A stretch of DNA of 64,000 nt from Aggregatibacter aphrophilus ATCC 33389. GTDB lineage: Bacteria > Pseudomonadota > Gammaproteobacteria > Enterobacterales > Pasteurellaceae. Position numbers and translations under genes: made by a program. Shown in pieces: positions 1 to 9,448 of the stretch; positions within the stretch are counted from its first letter, which is position 1, and the number at the start of each line of letters is the position of its first letter. The notes beneath the pieces are model-generated. The model did no database searches and was not told the DNA's origin. It saw only the letters and a program-made list of their open reading frames with translations. The DNA is taken from contig NZ_LR134327.1 of the NCBI RefSeq assembly GCF_900636915.1, forward strand, positions 186,001 to 250,000, given 5' to 3'.

Positions 1-192
1 TACCTTGATGGCAATAACACCGTCAAACTCTCTGGCTTCGGCAACACAAATGCCAAAGTCACCTATAATGTGACTGAACAGTTTAGTGTCGAGGCAGGTG
101 TTTCTAATTTGTTTGATAAAAACTATTACTATCAGGCGGGTTATCCGGAAGAAGGACGTGTATATTTTTCTAACTTGAAATATAGCTTCTGA
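1..192 (+). CDS. TonB-dependent receptor, C-terminal fragment
   Basis: Frame 1 is open from the window edge to a TGA at 190-192 and gives 63 residues. The fragment contains NLFDKNYYY and ends in VYFSNLKYSF, the usual last beta-strand of a TonB-dependent outer-membrane receptor with its terminal aromatic residue for BAM recognition. Such receptors import iron chelates, haem or cobalamin with TonB energy. The plug and most of the barrel lie outside the window, so the ligand cannot be named. It converges on the pga genes and shares a terminator with them. Confidence 0.8.
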   Translation, partial: YLDGNNTVKLSGFGNTNAKVTYNVTEQFSVEAGVSNLFDKNYYYQAGYPEEGRVYFSNLKYSF

Positions 193-206
193 TGTTAGAC
201 GTTAAA

Positions 207-255
207 TAAAAGTGCGGTTAAAAATTTAATTGTTTTTTTAACCGCACTTTTTTGT
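207..255. terminator. Bidirectional terminator made of paired uptake sequences
   Basis: An AAGTGCGGT uptake core at 210-218 is followed about 20 bases later by its inverted copy, forming a stem flanked by A and T runs on both sides. It lies between the convergent receptor gene and pgaD and can serve both strands. Paired uptake sequences used as terminators are typical of Haemophilus and Aggregatibacter. Confidence 0.8.
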
Positions 256-257
256 TT

Positions 258-551
258 TTATTTTCTCTTTTTCTGACGTCTACCTTTGGAAATTATCGAC
301 CAGAAAAATGTAACCACTACAAGTACAATAGCAGTGAGGAACATAAGGCCAATCACATCGTGGAAAAAAAACTCCTCTAAGATCGGCCGAGTAAAAATGC
401 CTTTTGCGTATTTGATAATAAACGCAATACTGTATATCCATAACCCCCAAGTAAGCAGATCCAAAATAAAGTTTTTGGCGAGCATTTTAAATGAGAGGTG
501 ATTACTTTTATCAATCACCATGGATTTTTGCAATTCATCTGACGAAGACAT
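258..551 (-). CDS. pgaD: PgaD, poly-GlcNAc synthase accessory membrane protein
   Basis: Small inner-membrane partner of the PgaC glycosyltransferase, needed for poly-beta-1,6-N-acetylglucosamine synthesis. The 97-residue product has two hydrophobic segments, roughly residues 27-50 and 63-85, and a very basic tail (SKGRRQKKRK), the PgaD layout. A longer frame starts at 581, but the ATG at 551 has AGAGGAG just upstream and removes the overlap with pgaC, so it is preferred. It is the last gene of pgaABCD, two bases after pgaC. Sequence conservation in PgaD is low, so the call leans partly on position. Confidence 0.85.
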   Translation of the reverse strand: MSSSDELQKSMVIDKSNHLSFKMLAKNFILDLLTWGLWIYSIAFIIKYAKGIFTRPILEEFFFHDVIGLMFLTAIVLVVVTFFWSIISKGRRQKKRK

Positions 552-553
552 GT

Positions 554-1789
554 TTAGACTCCTCTGTCCGGGCTTGTCCATACAGCAAATTTAGATTTAT
601 TTCTAAAAATCGCCTTAGGAATACCTACCAACAATGTCACCGTATTTAATAACCAATAAATATAAGGATACCAAATACAGGACAAACCATAACGCAACAG
701 GTCCCTTTCATATCGTGAGTCGATATATAAACTTAAAATGCATTGCAAAAAGAATGCAAAAAACATAACTGAAATATTGGTTTCAAACAGCCCCATATTT
801 TCAATATCAATGCCGAAAATAAATTTTTGTCCTAAAGTGAAGAGCGCAAATAATACCCAAAGCACCGCCCAGATAGCTGTAACGAAGTATTCAATATACA
901 TCGGCCATAAACGACGGTTTTTCCAATGCCAAATTTTCGGGAAATATTTAATAATAGTTTCTGCACCACCTTGCGCCCAACGTAACCGTTGTTTGTATAA
1001 CCCTCTCATGCTTTCCGGCATTAATACCCAACAAAGCGCACGTGGTTCGTACATGATATTGTAACCGGCAATTTGGATTTTCCAACTGATATCAATATCC
1101 TCGGTAATCATGTTGGTACTCCAGCCACCGATTTCTTCCATAACATCTTTGCGGAATAAGCAACATACGCCGGAAACAGTGAAAATAGTTCCCATTAAAC
1201 CTTGCGCGCGTTTAATTAAGCCAATGATAGAGCTAAATTCGGACACTTGTAAACGTCCAAGAATCGTACTGCGATTACGCACACGCGGATTGCCTGTGGT
1301 AGCGGCATATTTCGGATCTTTCTCTAAGGCTTGCACCATGTAATCCAATGCGTAGTAATCCAACACAGCATCCCCGTCAATGCAGGCAACATATTTCCCT
1401 TTGGCAATGGTTAAACCATGGTTTAACGCACTCGCTTTGCCCTGATTTTCTTGGTGTAATGCCGTGATTTTCTTTTCTTTAGCTGCCCATCGATCAATGA
1501 TTTCACCGGTGTTATCCTTGCTACCGTCATTAATAAAAATTAGCTCGTAGTTAGGATATCTCAGTTGTAATAAATGTGGGATCGATTCATCTAAGTTGTC
1601 ACCTTCGTTATAACAAGGCACCATAAGACTAATCATCGGCACATCATGTTTAGGCATATAGCGGGAAATCGGTTCATTCAGTTTGCCTTCCTTAAAGAGA
1701 TAATAACAAGCACCGGCCATGAACCAATAAACCGCCATACCGGCAGGGTACATGAAAACGAATATACTTAATATGTCAAATACACTCAT
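554..1789 (-). CDS. pgaC: PgaC, poly-beta-1,6-GlcNAc synthase (GT2)
   Basis: Membrane-bound processive family 2 glycosyltransferase that polymerises UDP-GlcNAc into PNAG, the matrix polysaccharide of Aggregatibacter and E. coli biofilms. The 411-residue protein has an N-terminal membrane segment, the GT-A start VPCYNEGDN near residue 58, the DGD metal motif at 138-140, the TED motif at 229-231 and QRLRW at 267-271. Further hydrophobic segments follow to the C-terminus. AAGGA precedes the ATG. The gene lies between pgaB and pgaD and is probably co-transcribed with them. All catalytic motifs are intact. Confidence 0.95.
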   Translation of the reverse strand: MSVFDILSIFVFMYPAGMAVYWFMAGACYYLFKEGKLNEPISRYMPKHDVPMISLMVPCYNEGDNLDESIPHLLQLRYPNYELIFINDGSKDNTGEIIDRWAAKEKKITALHQENQGKASALNHGLTIAKGKYVACIDGDAVLDYYALDYMVQALEKDPKYAATTGNPRVRNRSTILGRLQVSEFSSIIGLIKRAQGLMGTIFTVSGVCCLFRKDVMEEIGGWSTNMITEDIDISWKIQIAGYNIMYEPRALCWVLMPESMRGLYKQRLRWAQGGAETIIKYFPKIWHWKNRRLWPMYIEYFVTAIWAVLWVLFALFTLGQKFIFGIDIENMGLFETNISVMFFAFFLQCILSLYIDSRYERDLLRYGLSCIWYPYIYWLLNTVTLLVGIPKAIFRNKSKFAVWTSPDRGV

Positions 1790-1798
1790 TATCTATCC

Positions 1799-3697
1799 TT
1801 AGGGTTTACCCGCTTTTGTATTGACCGACATATAAGGACGCATTTTGTGCATGCTTGGCTGATCTTTCAAGAAATTATCCGGATAATAGCCATAACTATA
1901 AATATTGTGTTTCTGTAATAACTGAATCCAACTAATTAACTCACTTTCCGGAATCGGTTTTTGTGTACGCCAATTCACAGTTTGGAACTCAAAGAGCACT
2001 TTATCCAATGGAACTTGTGCTTTGACATTGTTAATCAAGGTTTCAAACCATGCTTTTGCCTGTCTCTCAGAAATGTCTTGTTCATGTCCCATATAAGGCA
2101 TAGCCATAATAGCAGTAGTGTTATAGTGTTTGGTTAAAATGCTAAGATTTTGTGCTAACCACTCTGCTGCTTTCGGTTCGGTAAGCATCGAAACATATAT
2201 ATTGCGCACGGTTCTTAAAGAATCTGTACCAAACAAGAAATAGGGTTTTAACCCTTCCACTAACTGATCCGTCACCTCAATCAAATCATCGGTCTTCTGT
2301 TTAGTCGCAGAATTGACCACACTTTGATTACTGTTACTCGGCAAACCCTCAAAATCACCAAAGAAAGTTTTATCACGGAATAAAATACCGTCAAATTTGG
2401 CGTAAAAAGATAAGTCGTTATAAATAGACTTAATTATTTCAATATTCTTACGGCTGTAAGGAGAAAGTCGTAGTTGGTTAGTGTGGCTATCCACTATATA
2501 TTCGGCATCTTTTACACTATTTCGCAAATCAAACGCTAATACCGGCATCCAGGCATAAACCTTCACTTCAGCACGAGTTCTTAACTGCCACGCAATTTGA
2601 CCGAAAATATCATCTCTTACCGGCAAATAGCTATTCGGGAAATACAACGCATCAGCCGCGCCATCTCCATCAGTGTCGGAAAAAGCCTGTAAATAAACAG
2701 TCGTAATACCGTAGCGATAAATCCGTTCAATTAATACGTCTAAATTTTTGGCTTGTTGTTTTTTGTCAGCATTGTAGATGTCATCAAGATCAATATGCAC
2801 AACGCGTGACATTTTTACGTCGTCATTCACACCGTCAAGAAAATGCTTGATAGTCGAAAAGCCGGTTTCCGTGTCAATTAATAAACGCCCGATATACTTA
2901 TCGCCCACTTTATTAATCAGTTTTTCACCTAACGTAAAGTGATGGTCCATCCCAACTTCGCGAGCCACATCAATCGCTGTATTGTTAAACTGACCATAAG
3001 GCCAAACCATAATGCGAGGCTTTTTGCCGACTTGGCGTTGAATGCTTTGAGAAGATAGAGTGAAGTCACGCACTAAACGATTTCGGTATTCAGCCTTGGT
3101 CTCATATTTATTATTTTTATATTCCGGCGCTATGACTGCAGGAAGTTGACTGCCTGCCGGATTGGCTCGCACACCATGGTGTGAGTCATGAGTATGCGAA
3201 GCAATTTCCACTAACCCGCTTTTTTCCATTTCACGTACTTGCTCCCAAGTCACAAAAACGCTACGTGGAAGATGTGTGTTCGCATAAGGAATTTTCTTCG
3301 TTACCGGCGTATTTAACCAACTGGAAACCGGCGCAAATACAGCAGGATAATTATAGGCCTTTAAGATCGGGTAGATCACGTTATACATAGTCGCATAACC
3401 GTCATCAAAAGAGAGCAATACAGCATTATCCGGCAAAGTGCCTTTACCATTTTCTGCATCAATAATTTGTTGCCAACTTACGATGTTATAGCCGTTATCT
3501 TTCAACCAGTTAAAGTGGTTAATCAACAAACTTGCCGAAATAGTTTGTGGAAAATAGTATTTTTCTTCTTTTGATGCTGTATCATCCACCACTGAATGAT
3601 AGGCCAACACAGCGTAACGATCTTGTGCAAACACCGTTCCAGTAAGAAAAATTAATGTAAAAATAATAAATTGTGTTAATTTTTGTAAAATTTTCAT
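1799..3697 (-). CDS. pgaB: PgaB, poly-GlcNAc N-deacetylase
   Basis: Periplasmic enzyme that partly de-N-acetylates PNAG so it can leave through PgaA. The N-terminal half is a NodB-type polysaccharide deacetylase: LSFDDGY carries the metal-binding aspartates near residues 98-99, and SHTHDSHHG supplies histidines. The C-terminal half begins around HIDLDDIYNAD and matches the glycoside-hydrolase-like PgaB domain. A GTG start is possible at 3706, but the ATG at 3697 has a GGTGG site. The N-terminus is a hydrophobic signal ending TVFAQ with no lipobox cysteine, unlike the E. coli lipoprotein. The product is 632 residues, slightly shorter than E. coli PgaB. Confidence 0.94.
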   Translation of the reverse strand: MKILQKLTQFIIFTLIFLTGTVFAQDRYAVLAYHSVVDDTASKEEKYYFPQTISASLLINHFNWLKDNGYNIVSWQQIIDAENGKGTLPDNAVLLSFDDGYATMYNVIYPILKAYNYPAVFAPVSSWLNTPVTKKIPYANTHLPRSVFVTWEQVREMEKSGLVEIASHTHDSHHGVRANPAGSQLPAVIAPEYKNNKYETKAEYRNRLVRDFTLSSQSIQRQVGKKPRIMVWPYGQFNNTAIDVAREVGMDHHFTLGEKLINKVGDKYIGRLLIDTETGFSTIKHFLDGVNDDVKMSRVVHIDLDDIYNADKKQQAKNLDVLIERIYRYGITTVYLQAFSDTDGDGAADALYFPNSYLPVRDDIFGQIAWQLRTRAEVKVYAWMPVLAFDLRNSVKDAEYIVDSHTNQLRLSPYSRKNIEIIKSIYNDLSFYAKFDGILFRDKTFFGDFEGLPSNSNQSVVNSATKQKTDDLIEVTDQLVEGLKPYFLFGTDSLRTVRNIYVSMLTEPKAAEWLAQNLSILTKHYNTTAIMAMPYMGHEQDISERQAKAWFETLINNVKAQVPLDKVLFEFQTVNWRTQKPIPESELISWIQLLQKHNIYSYGYYPDNFLKDQPSMHKMRPYMSVNTKAGKP

Positions 3698-3712
3698 GAA
3701 TCCCACCGAAAA

Positions 3713-6139
3713 TTAGTAATACAGTGAAAAGGCTAAATTGCCAAAGTTATTAAATTCGGGGTTGCCATCATAAATATTCTTTTTACGCCCGATCTCATAA
3801 GAAAGACTGTATTTCTTCGCAATTCGCCATTCATGTCCATAAGCAATCGACCATGTTTTGGCGCGATCTTGTGCTTGTTGTTTATAAGCCCCCAAAGCGC
3901 CTTTAAAATGATGTGTTAGGATGATTTTATGATCCCACGGTTGGTAATACGCAAGATCTGCGCTTGCCTCATACCCCACTGCTTTAGACGGATTATAATA
4001 ATCAGCCGATGCAATGGTTTTATTTTTCATATAATCCACACGGAAATTATTAGTTAACGTCCAACGATCATGCTTAAAGGTTTGGGTGTTCAGCCACAAA
4101 TTCGCATCACGTCTTAAGTTGCCATCACTAAAGTCGGAGAAATAAACCCCGCCACCCAAAACAAACCAATCGGAATAGGTATAAGTGGAAGAAACCCCAC
4201 CACCTTTGGTATACACATTCTGTGCAGCTGCTCTCACGGGCACTTGACTACCATTTAAGTGACCACTCAAGTTAAATTTCCAACGTTGGTTTAATTCATA
4301 ACTTAAATCAGATGTCACATAAGCACGTTTATTGAGCTTAATACCTTTACCGGTCTCAAGATTCACAATGAAAGGATAGAAATTAAGCTCAGAACCAACG
4401 CCAATAAATTGTGCATTTAAATCACTACGCCCCACTGGTGAATGGGTTTCTAAATAACGCACATACACATCATGCCCATTGGCTGTTTTTGGTGTGTAAA
4501 TCGCATAATTTTGCGAAAACTCATTATGTTGTTTAATCGGGGCAGATGTACGGTGTTGCAAATTAATACTGCCGACAATGCGACCACTACGAGCTAAGTG
4601 ATAACGTTCAATCAACGATTGTGCATCTTCCTTTTCTTTGCTACTCATTTCATTAATTAAGCGTGCAGCAGTCGGTAAGTCATTCTGTCTTAATGCCGTT
4701 TCAATTAATGAATAACGCACAAATTTCTTATCCTCGTCCCCAGGGAAGAAAACCTCTGCTTTGTGCGCCCAGATTTTGGCATCATCAAAATTATTACGGC
4801 TACGTTCTAAGTCAGCCTTTTGCAACAATACCCAAGGGTCCCCTGGGGTTTTATCCAACGCCCGAGCATCAACTAATGCTTGTCCTAATCTCGGATTACC
4901 ACGCCATAATGCTAAACGAGCCAAGCCAAAATAACGTTCATCGTAGGATGGATTTACCACGCGGGAAGTATGTGTATAGTCATTCACATAAGGCGCGTCT
5001 TTCACTTTTTCCAAATATTGTTGGGCTAAAGCAAACTTCCCTGCATCACTTGCAGCCAAAGACATTTTCAAGAACAATCCATCACTAATCGGTTGTTTCT
5101 TTTCAGTATTTTGTTGAACAATCACTTCGTATGTTGCTAGGGCTTGATGTGGCGAACCTTGTGCCAAACGATAATCACCCAAGGCTTCCTGTAAATACAT
5201 CGGTGAATTTGGTAAATCTTTTAACGTATTGTAATCACTTTCAATTTCATCAAATTTATGAAGTCTCACTCCTAATACGAATCGGTCAAACTGTGTTTGT
5301 TGATAAAGCGGATGTTTCGGCTCAATTTTTTGTAAAAGTGCGGTCAATTCCGCGAATGATTTTTTTAGATATTCCCGATTGCCCGCTACATTCTTAGCTG
5401 AAGAAACCGCTTTATCATGCTCAAACCAAAGTTGATCTTTTTGACTGAACAAATCCGGATAATCCTGTTGTAGTTTTTCTTGCAACGGATGAATATTATA
5501 TTTGGACGCTAAACGATATAAATTCATGACAAGGGCGGTATTTTTCGGATTTTTTGCCAATTCTTTTTGCCAACGTCCTAATTTCACCATATCAGATTCG
5601 GTAAAATCCAATAAATAACTTTGAGCATCAAGATATCCCGCATCCGCCCCAAAACGTTTTTTATAACGAATAAGTGCATCTTTTGCGATGGCATAATTTT
5701 TCAATTCAGTTGCTGCCAATGCCGAACCTAATAAACCATTCGGGTTTTGCGGATATTTTCGGTTTAACTGGGAATACAATTCAAAAGAACGTTGAAATTG
5801 TTTTTCATTGCGGGCAGCTTTGCCAAGATTTTCCAATTCACTTTCAGAAAATTGACTAGGAGTACAATCCGTACATATGCTCATCGCCTGTGCAAATTGG
5901 TTACTACGGAGATAAAGGGCGATTAAATCATCGCGAACTTTTAAATCTTTAGTACGTTGAAATAAAGCCTCTAATTTTGGAATGGCCTGTTTTAATTCAG
6001 TCTCCCCCTGTCTGGAAAAAATAATAATTTTTTCACGTTCAACATCAATTGGGGTTTGGTTGGCGTATGCCAATGGTATTGTTGAAAGCGAAATACCACT
6101 GATAAATGCTACCTTAAAGAGATAACTTGTACATTTCAT
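3713..6139 (-). CDS. pgaA: PgaA, outer-membrane PNAG export porin
   Basis: Outer-membrane secretin-like porin that exports partly deacetylated PNAG. The 808-residue protein has a signal peptide ending PLAYANQ near residue 26. A long helical TPR-like region follows to about residue 510. The C-terminal beta-barrel has alternating polar and hydrophobic strands and ends FGNLAFSLYY with a terminal aromatic. It is the first gene of the pgaABCD operon, 15 bases upstream of pgaB. An uptake sequence lies inside the coding region near 5335. No truncation is seen, and length and architecture match E. coli PgaA. Confidence 0.93.
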   Translation of the reverse strand: MKCTSYLFKVAFISGISLSTIPLAYANQTPIDVEREKIIIFSRQGETELKQAIPKLEALFQRTKDLKVRDDLIALYLRSNQFAQAMSICTDCTPSQFSESELENLGKAARNEKQFQRSFELYSQLNRKYPQNPNGLLGSALAATELKNYAIAKDALIRYKKRFGADAGYLDAQSYLLDFTESDMVKLGRWQKELAKNPKNTALVMNLYRLASKYNIHPLQEKLQQDYPDLFSQKDQLWFEHDKAVSSAKNVAGNREYLKKSFAELTALLQKIEPKHPLYQQTQFDRFVLGVRLHKFDEIESDYNTLKDLPNSPMYLQEALGDYRLAQGSPHQALATYEVIVQQNTEKKQPISDGLFLKMSLAASDAGKFALAQQYLEKVKDAPYVNDYTHTSRVVNPSYDERYFGLARLALWRGNPRLGQALVDARALDKTPGDPWVLLQKADLERSRNNFDDAKIWAHKAEVFFPGDEDKKFVRYSLIETALRQNDLPTAARLINEMSSKEKEDAQSLIERYHLARSGRIVGSINLQHRTSAPIKQHNEFSQNYAIYTPKTANGHDVYVRYLETHSPVGRSDLNAQFIGVGSELNFYPFIVNLETGKGIKLNKRAYVTSDLSYELNQRWKFNLSGHLNGSQVPVRAAAQNVYTKGGGVSSTYTYSDWFVLGGGVYFSDFSDGNLRRDANLWLNTQTFKHDRWTLTNNFRVDYMKNKTIASADYYNPSKAVGYEASADLAYYQPWDHKIILTHHFKGALGAYKQQAQDRAKTWSIAYGHEWRIAKKYSLSYEIGRKKNIYDGNPEFNNFGNLAFSLYY

Positions 6140-6246
6140 TTATTTATTCCATTTAATTATTAAAAAATAGTGGAAAATTTCTTTAATTTAACTAAGTAGT
6201 CAGAAAGACAGTAGGTTACAAATTAGTTCAATAACTATTCTACATA

Positions 6247-6283
6247 TAAAAAGTAGCAAATACCAACATTAAGTATTTGCTAC
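6247..6283 (-). terminator. Terminator after deoD
   Basis: GTAGCAAATAC at 6253-6263 pairs with its complement ending at 6283. On the minus strand the stem is followed by a run of T. It lies about 50 bases beyond the deoD stop codon. Confidence 0.75.
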
Positions 6284-6334
6284 AAAATACCTAAATTTTT
6301 AATCGCGCTTTAGCATTCAAAACAATTGATAGAC

Positions 6335-7054
6335 TTACGCTTCTTTATCATCAATTAAAACAGCTTCTAAAGCTACTTTAATCATTTCATTAAAAGTTAA
6401 CTGACGCTCTTCTGCACTGGTTAATTCATGGGTACGAATATGGTCTGACACAGTACAAATTGTCAACGCACGCGCACCATATTCTGCTGCTACACCATAG
6501 ATACCGGCAGCTTCCATTTCTACGCCAAGAATGCCATATTTTTCCATGACATCAAACATTGTTACATCCGGCGTATAGAATAAATCAGCGGAGAATAAAT
6601 TACCGACACGTGCTTTCACGCCTAACGCTTTTGCTGCTTGTACTGCCGCTTGGGTTAAACCAAAATCAGCAATGGCTGCGAAGTCGTTATCTTTAAAACG
6701 AATGCGATTAACTTTGGAATCGGTACAAGCACCGGCACCAATAACCACATCACGCAATTTCACATCCATTCGCACAGCACCGCAAGAACCAATACGAATC
6801 AATTTTTTTACGCCGTATTCGGTAATTAACTCTTTGGCATAGATAGAACAGGACGGAATCCCCATGCCGTGTGCCATCACGGAAATACGACGACCTTTAT
6901 AAGTACCGGTGAAACCTAACATATTGCGTACGTTAGTCACTTCCTGTACGTTTTCCAAAAAAGTTTCCGCAATATATTTAGCACGAAGCGGATCGCCCGG
7001 CATTAATACGGCATCGGCAAATGCACCGGCTGGCGCGTTAATATGTGGAGTCAT
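6335..7054 (-). CDS. deoD: Purine nucleoside phosphorylase DeoD
   Basis: Cytoplasmic hexameric phosphorylase that splits purine (deoxy)nucleosides with phosphate into base and (deoxy)ribose-1-phosphate, for salvage. The 239-residue product is the normal family length. Recognisable elements are the [12 protein letters not shown] phosphate-binding start, the RIGSCGA segment, the VEMEAAGIY substrate motif and the TVSDHI catalytic segment. GAGGAAAAG precedes the ATG. The neighbouring nucleoside permease on the same strand, 114 bases upstream, suggests a shared salvage role. A PurR-like operator lies in that gap. Confidence 0.97.
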   Translation of the reverse strand: MTPHINAPAGAFADAVLMPGDPLRAKYIAETFLENVQEVTNVRNMLGFTGTYKGRRISVMAHGMGIPSCSIYAKELITEYGVKKLIRIGSCGAVRMDVKLRDVVIGAGACTDSKVNRIRFKDNDFAAIADFGLTQAAVQAAKALGVKARVGNLFSADLFYTPDVTMFDVMEKYGILGVEMEAAGIYGVAAEYGARALTICTVSDHIRTHELTSAEERQLTFNEMIKVALEAVLIDDKEA

Positions 7055-7080
7055 AGTCTTTTCCTCTTATTGACATGGTG

Positions 7081-7096
7081 AAGCAAACGTTTCCGT
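7081..7096. promoter_or_regulatory. PurR-like operator upstream of deoD
   Basis: AAGCAAACGTTTCCGT matches all ten fixed positions of the gamma-proteobacterial PurR consensus ANGCAANCGNTTNCNT. It lies 27 bases upstream of the deoD start, between nupC and deoD, which suits repression of a salvage gene. A GC-rich hairpin at 7112-7134 (ACACCACGA stem) lies beside it. The matching regulator is inferred. Confidence 0.7.
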
Positions 7097-7168
7097 TGCT
7101 TAGAAACGACAACACCACGAACAGGTCGTGGTGTCATCATAAAAAACATGGTGAAATCATACCGCACT

Positions 7169-8419
7169 TTATAGCACAGCACCACTTAAACCGATAAATA
7201 AACCAGCAATAGTTGCACTCATTAAGTTAGATAATGAACCGGCAACTACGGCTTTTAGCCCTAAACGAGCAACATCGCTACGACGATTCGGCGCCATACC
7301 ACCTAAACCACCGATTAAGATGGCAATGGAACTGAAGTTAGCGAAACCGCAAAGGGCGAAAGTAATAATAGCTTTGGTTTTATCACTTAATACCATGGCG
7401 GCATCAGGTTGCAAGTATTTGGTGAACTCCAAATAACCAACGAATTCATTTACTGCTAATTTCAAACCAATCATTTGACCAGCAACCGCGGATTCTTCCC
7501 AAGGAATCCCGATTAAATACGCCAACGGTTTGAAAATCCAGCCTAAAATCACTTGTAAAGTCAAATCAGGTTCGCCGAAAACCCCGCCAAAACTGCTTAA
7601 AATCCAGTTAATTAACGCAATGACAGAAACGAAGGCGATTAACATTGCACCTACGTTCATAGCTAAGTGCATACCATCACGAGCACCATTTGCTAATGCT
7701 TCAATCGCGTTAGACGGTTTTTCAACATCCGAACTTTCTTTTAAAGTCTCATCCGGTTTTTCTGTTTGCGGGAACATAATTTTAGCAAATAGCAAACCGC
7801 CTGGGGCCGCCATGAAGGAAGCCGCGATTAAATAAGGTAACGGCACACCCATACCGGCATAACCCGCCATTACGGAACCGGCGATAGAAGCTACACCACC
7901 AACCATCACAGCAAATAACTCAGATTGTGTCATACGACCGATAAACGGTTTTACGATTAATGGTGCTTCAGTTTGCCCAACGAAGATGTTCGCTGCTGCA
8001 GACATAGACTCCGCTTTTGATGTACCTAATAATTTTTGCAATCCACCACCGATCAGCTTGATTATTACTTGCATCACACCGATATGGTAAAGCAAAGAAA
8101 TTAAGGCAGAGAAGAAGATGATGACAGGTAATACTTTAATGGCAAAGATAAAACCAAAACTTTGGCTTGGATCCGTTAAACCACCGAATACGAAGCTAAT
8201 CCCTTCGTTACCAAAACCAATAACTTTACCGATGAAATCGGAAGCGGCCTTCAATGCACTACGTCCTGCCGGCACATAAAGCACAAAGGCGCCAATTGCA
8301 ATTTGAATGACCAATGCACCGAACACGGTACGCAAATTTATCGCTTTACGGTTGTTAGAGAATAAAACGGCAATTCCTAACAACACGAAAATCCCGATAA
8401 CGCTAATTAAAATGTCCAT
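7169..8419 (-). CDS. nupC: NupC-family nucleoside:cation symporter
   Basis: Inner-membrane concentrative nucleoside transporter. The 416-residue protein is hydrophobic throughout, with a CNT-family N-terminus ([19 protein letters not shown]) and the conserved core [12 protein letters not shown] near the middle. ICGFANF-like and [13 protein letters not shown] segments lie in the last third. GAGGTTCTT precedes the ATG. It lies upstream of deoD on the same strand, so uptake and phosphorolysis of nucleosides are probably coupled. A weak PurR/CytR-like palindrome (GTGAAACGTTTCCC) lies at about 8543-8556. Confidence 0.93.
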   Translation of the reverse strand: MDILISVIGIFVLLGIAVLFSNNRKAINLRTVFGALVIQIAIGAFVLYVPAGRSALKAASDFIGKVIGFGNEGISFVFGGLTDPSQSFGFIFAIKVLPVIIFFSALISLLYHIGVMQVIIKLIGGGLQKLLGTSKAESMSAAANIFVGQTEAPLIVKPFIGRMTQSELFAVMVGGVASIAGSVMAGYAGMGVPLPYLIAASFMAAPGGLLFAKIMFPQTEKPDETLKESSDVEKPSNAIEALANGARDGMHLAMNVGAMLIAFVSVIALINWILSSFGGVFGEPDLTLQVILGWIFKPLAYLIGIPWEESAVAGQMIGLKLAVNEFVGYLEFTKYLQPDAAMVLSDKTKAIITFALCGFANFSSIAILIGGLGGMAPNRRSDVARLGLKAVVAGSLSNLMSATIAGLFIGLSGAVL

Positions 8420-8663
8420 AAGAACCTCAAAAGTAAGTGAATTAAAATCTGTCTATTCTAACTTGTTTTTCATTAAAAACATGAATCAATTTCGTCTGTC
8501 ATGTCACAATTAAATAATCAATTGTTCCCACGTTTTGAATAGTGAAACGTTTCCCATAATTTGCTAATTTGTGTCTTCAATCGTCGGAATAAAATCGGAA
8601 TAAAAAGTGCTAGTCATTGTAAAAACTTATGGAGTGAAACTCAATTCTACGAGGAGGATAATT

Positions 8664-8679
8664 TGTGATCTCTATCACA
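8664..8679. promoter_or_regulatory. CRP binding site
   Basis: TGTGA-TCTCTA-TCACA is a perfect match to the TGTGA-N6-TCACA CRP consensus and extends outward to TTGTGATCTCTATCACAA. Its centre lies about 72 bases upstream of the likely start point of the 8709-8737 promoter, a usual class I spacing. It lies between divergent nupC and the YczE-like gene, so it could act on either, but the spacing favours the rightward gene. Confidence 0.85.
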
Positions 8680-8708
8680 AAATTCGGTTTCAATAGCAGA
8701 GAATTGCT

Positions 8709-8737
8709 TAGACAGAATAGTGAAAGCTTGGGATAAT
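8709..8737 (+). promoter_or_regulatory. Sigma-70 promoter for the YczE-like gene
   Basis: TAGACA at 8709-8714 and GATAAT at 8732-8737 are separated by exactly 17 bases. Transcription would start near 8744, downstream of the possible GTG at 8720. This supports the ATG at 8783 as the true start of the following gene. Confidence 0.7.
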
Positions 8738-8782
8738 GCCTTTCGTTTTATAAAAATTCTATCCTTACGAGCTACATCTTAC

Positions 8783-9448
8783 ATGAAAAAACCTCACGTT
8801 TTTCCACACACCACTTGGGCTGCCAAATCGCTATGGTCGATTGAATTCAAATCCCTCAGCGTTTTGCTATGCTCCTTGACGGTCATTGGATTCGGCGAGG
8901 GGTTGTTATTGTTGTCGGATTTAGGCTCTGCACCTTGGACGGTGTTGTCCCAAGGGGTGGCAACACAAGGCCAATTCAGCGTAGGTTGGGCCTCTTGGAT
9001 CATCAGCATGATTGTCATGTTGGCGTGGTTTCCATTAAGGCTCAAACCCAGGTTGGCAACGGTAATGAATATTTTCGTGATCGCCTTCTTCTTGGGGTTA
9101 ACCACCTATTTACTGCAAAAACCGACCGCACTTTATGCCCGTTTTGCTTATGCTATTGTCGGCATTTTATTGTTCGGCATCGGCACCGCCTTTTATTTAA
9201 CCTGCCATCAAGGCCCCGGCCCGCGTGACGGCTTAATGGTCGGCTTATGCCAACATTTTCATTGGAAAATCGGCATCGTTCGCACGTCTATTGAAGTGTT
9301 GGTCTGTGTATTCGGTTTCCTACTTGGCGGCGTATTAGGCATCGGCACGCTCATGTTTGCCTTCGGCATTGGCTGGGTAGTGCAATATACGCTATTTTTT
9401 ATCAACCGCATTCCACACTTTCGCGATAAAGTGAATAACTTCATCTAA
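8783..9448 (+). CDS. YczE/YitT-family integral membrane protein
   Basis: Predicted 221-residue inner-membrane protein with about five or six hydrophobic segments. It carries the conserved GPGPRDGLMVG loop (around residues 148-158) and the GLLLLSDLGSAPW segment typical of the YczE/YyaS group. Members are membrane proteins of poorly defined function; transport or membrane-protein support has been suggested for relatives. The frame is open from a GTG at 8720, but the promoter points to the ATG at 8783. CRP control is likely from the upstream site. Its last 57 bases overlap the end of the convergent glycosyltransferase gene. Confidence 0.8.
   Translation: MKKPHVFPHTTWAAKSLWSIEFKSLSVLLCSLTVIGFGEGLLLLSDLGSAPWTVLSQGVATQGQFSVGWASWIISMIVMLAWFPLRLKPRLATVMNIFVIAFFLGLTTYLLQKPTALYARFAYAIVGILLFGIGTAFYLTCHQGPGPRDGLMVGLCQHFHWKIGIVRTSIEVLVCVFGFLLGGVLGIGTLMFAFGIGWVVQYTLFFINRIPHFRDKVNNFI

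Noticed and set aside
8665..8736. 23-codon frame from GTG with a good GAGGAGG site
   Set aside because: Its start lies inside the CRP palindrome and upstream of the predicted transcription start, so it is probably not transcribed.
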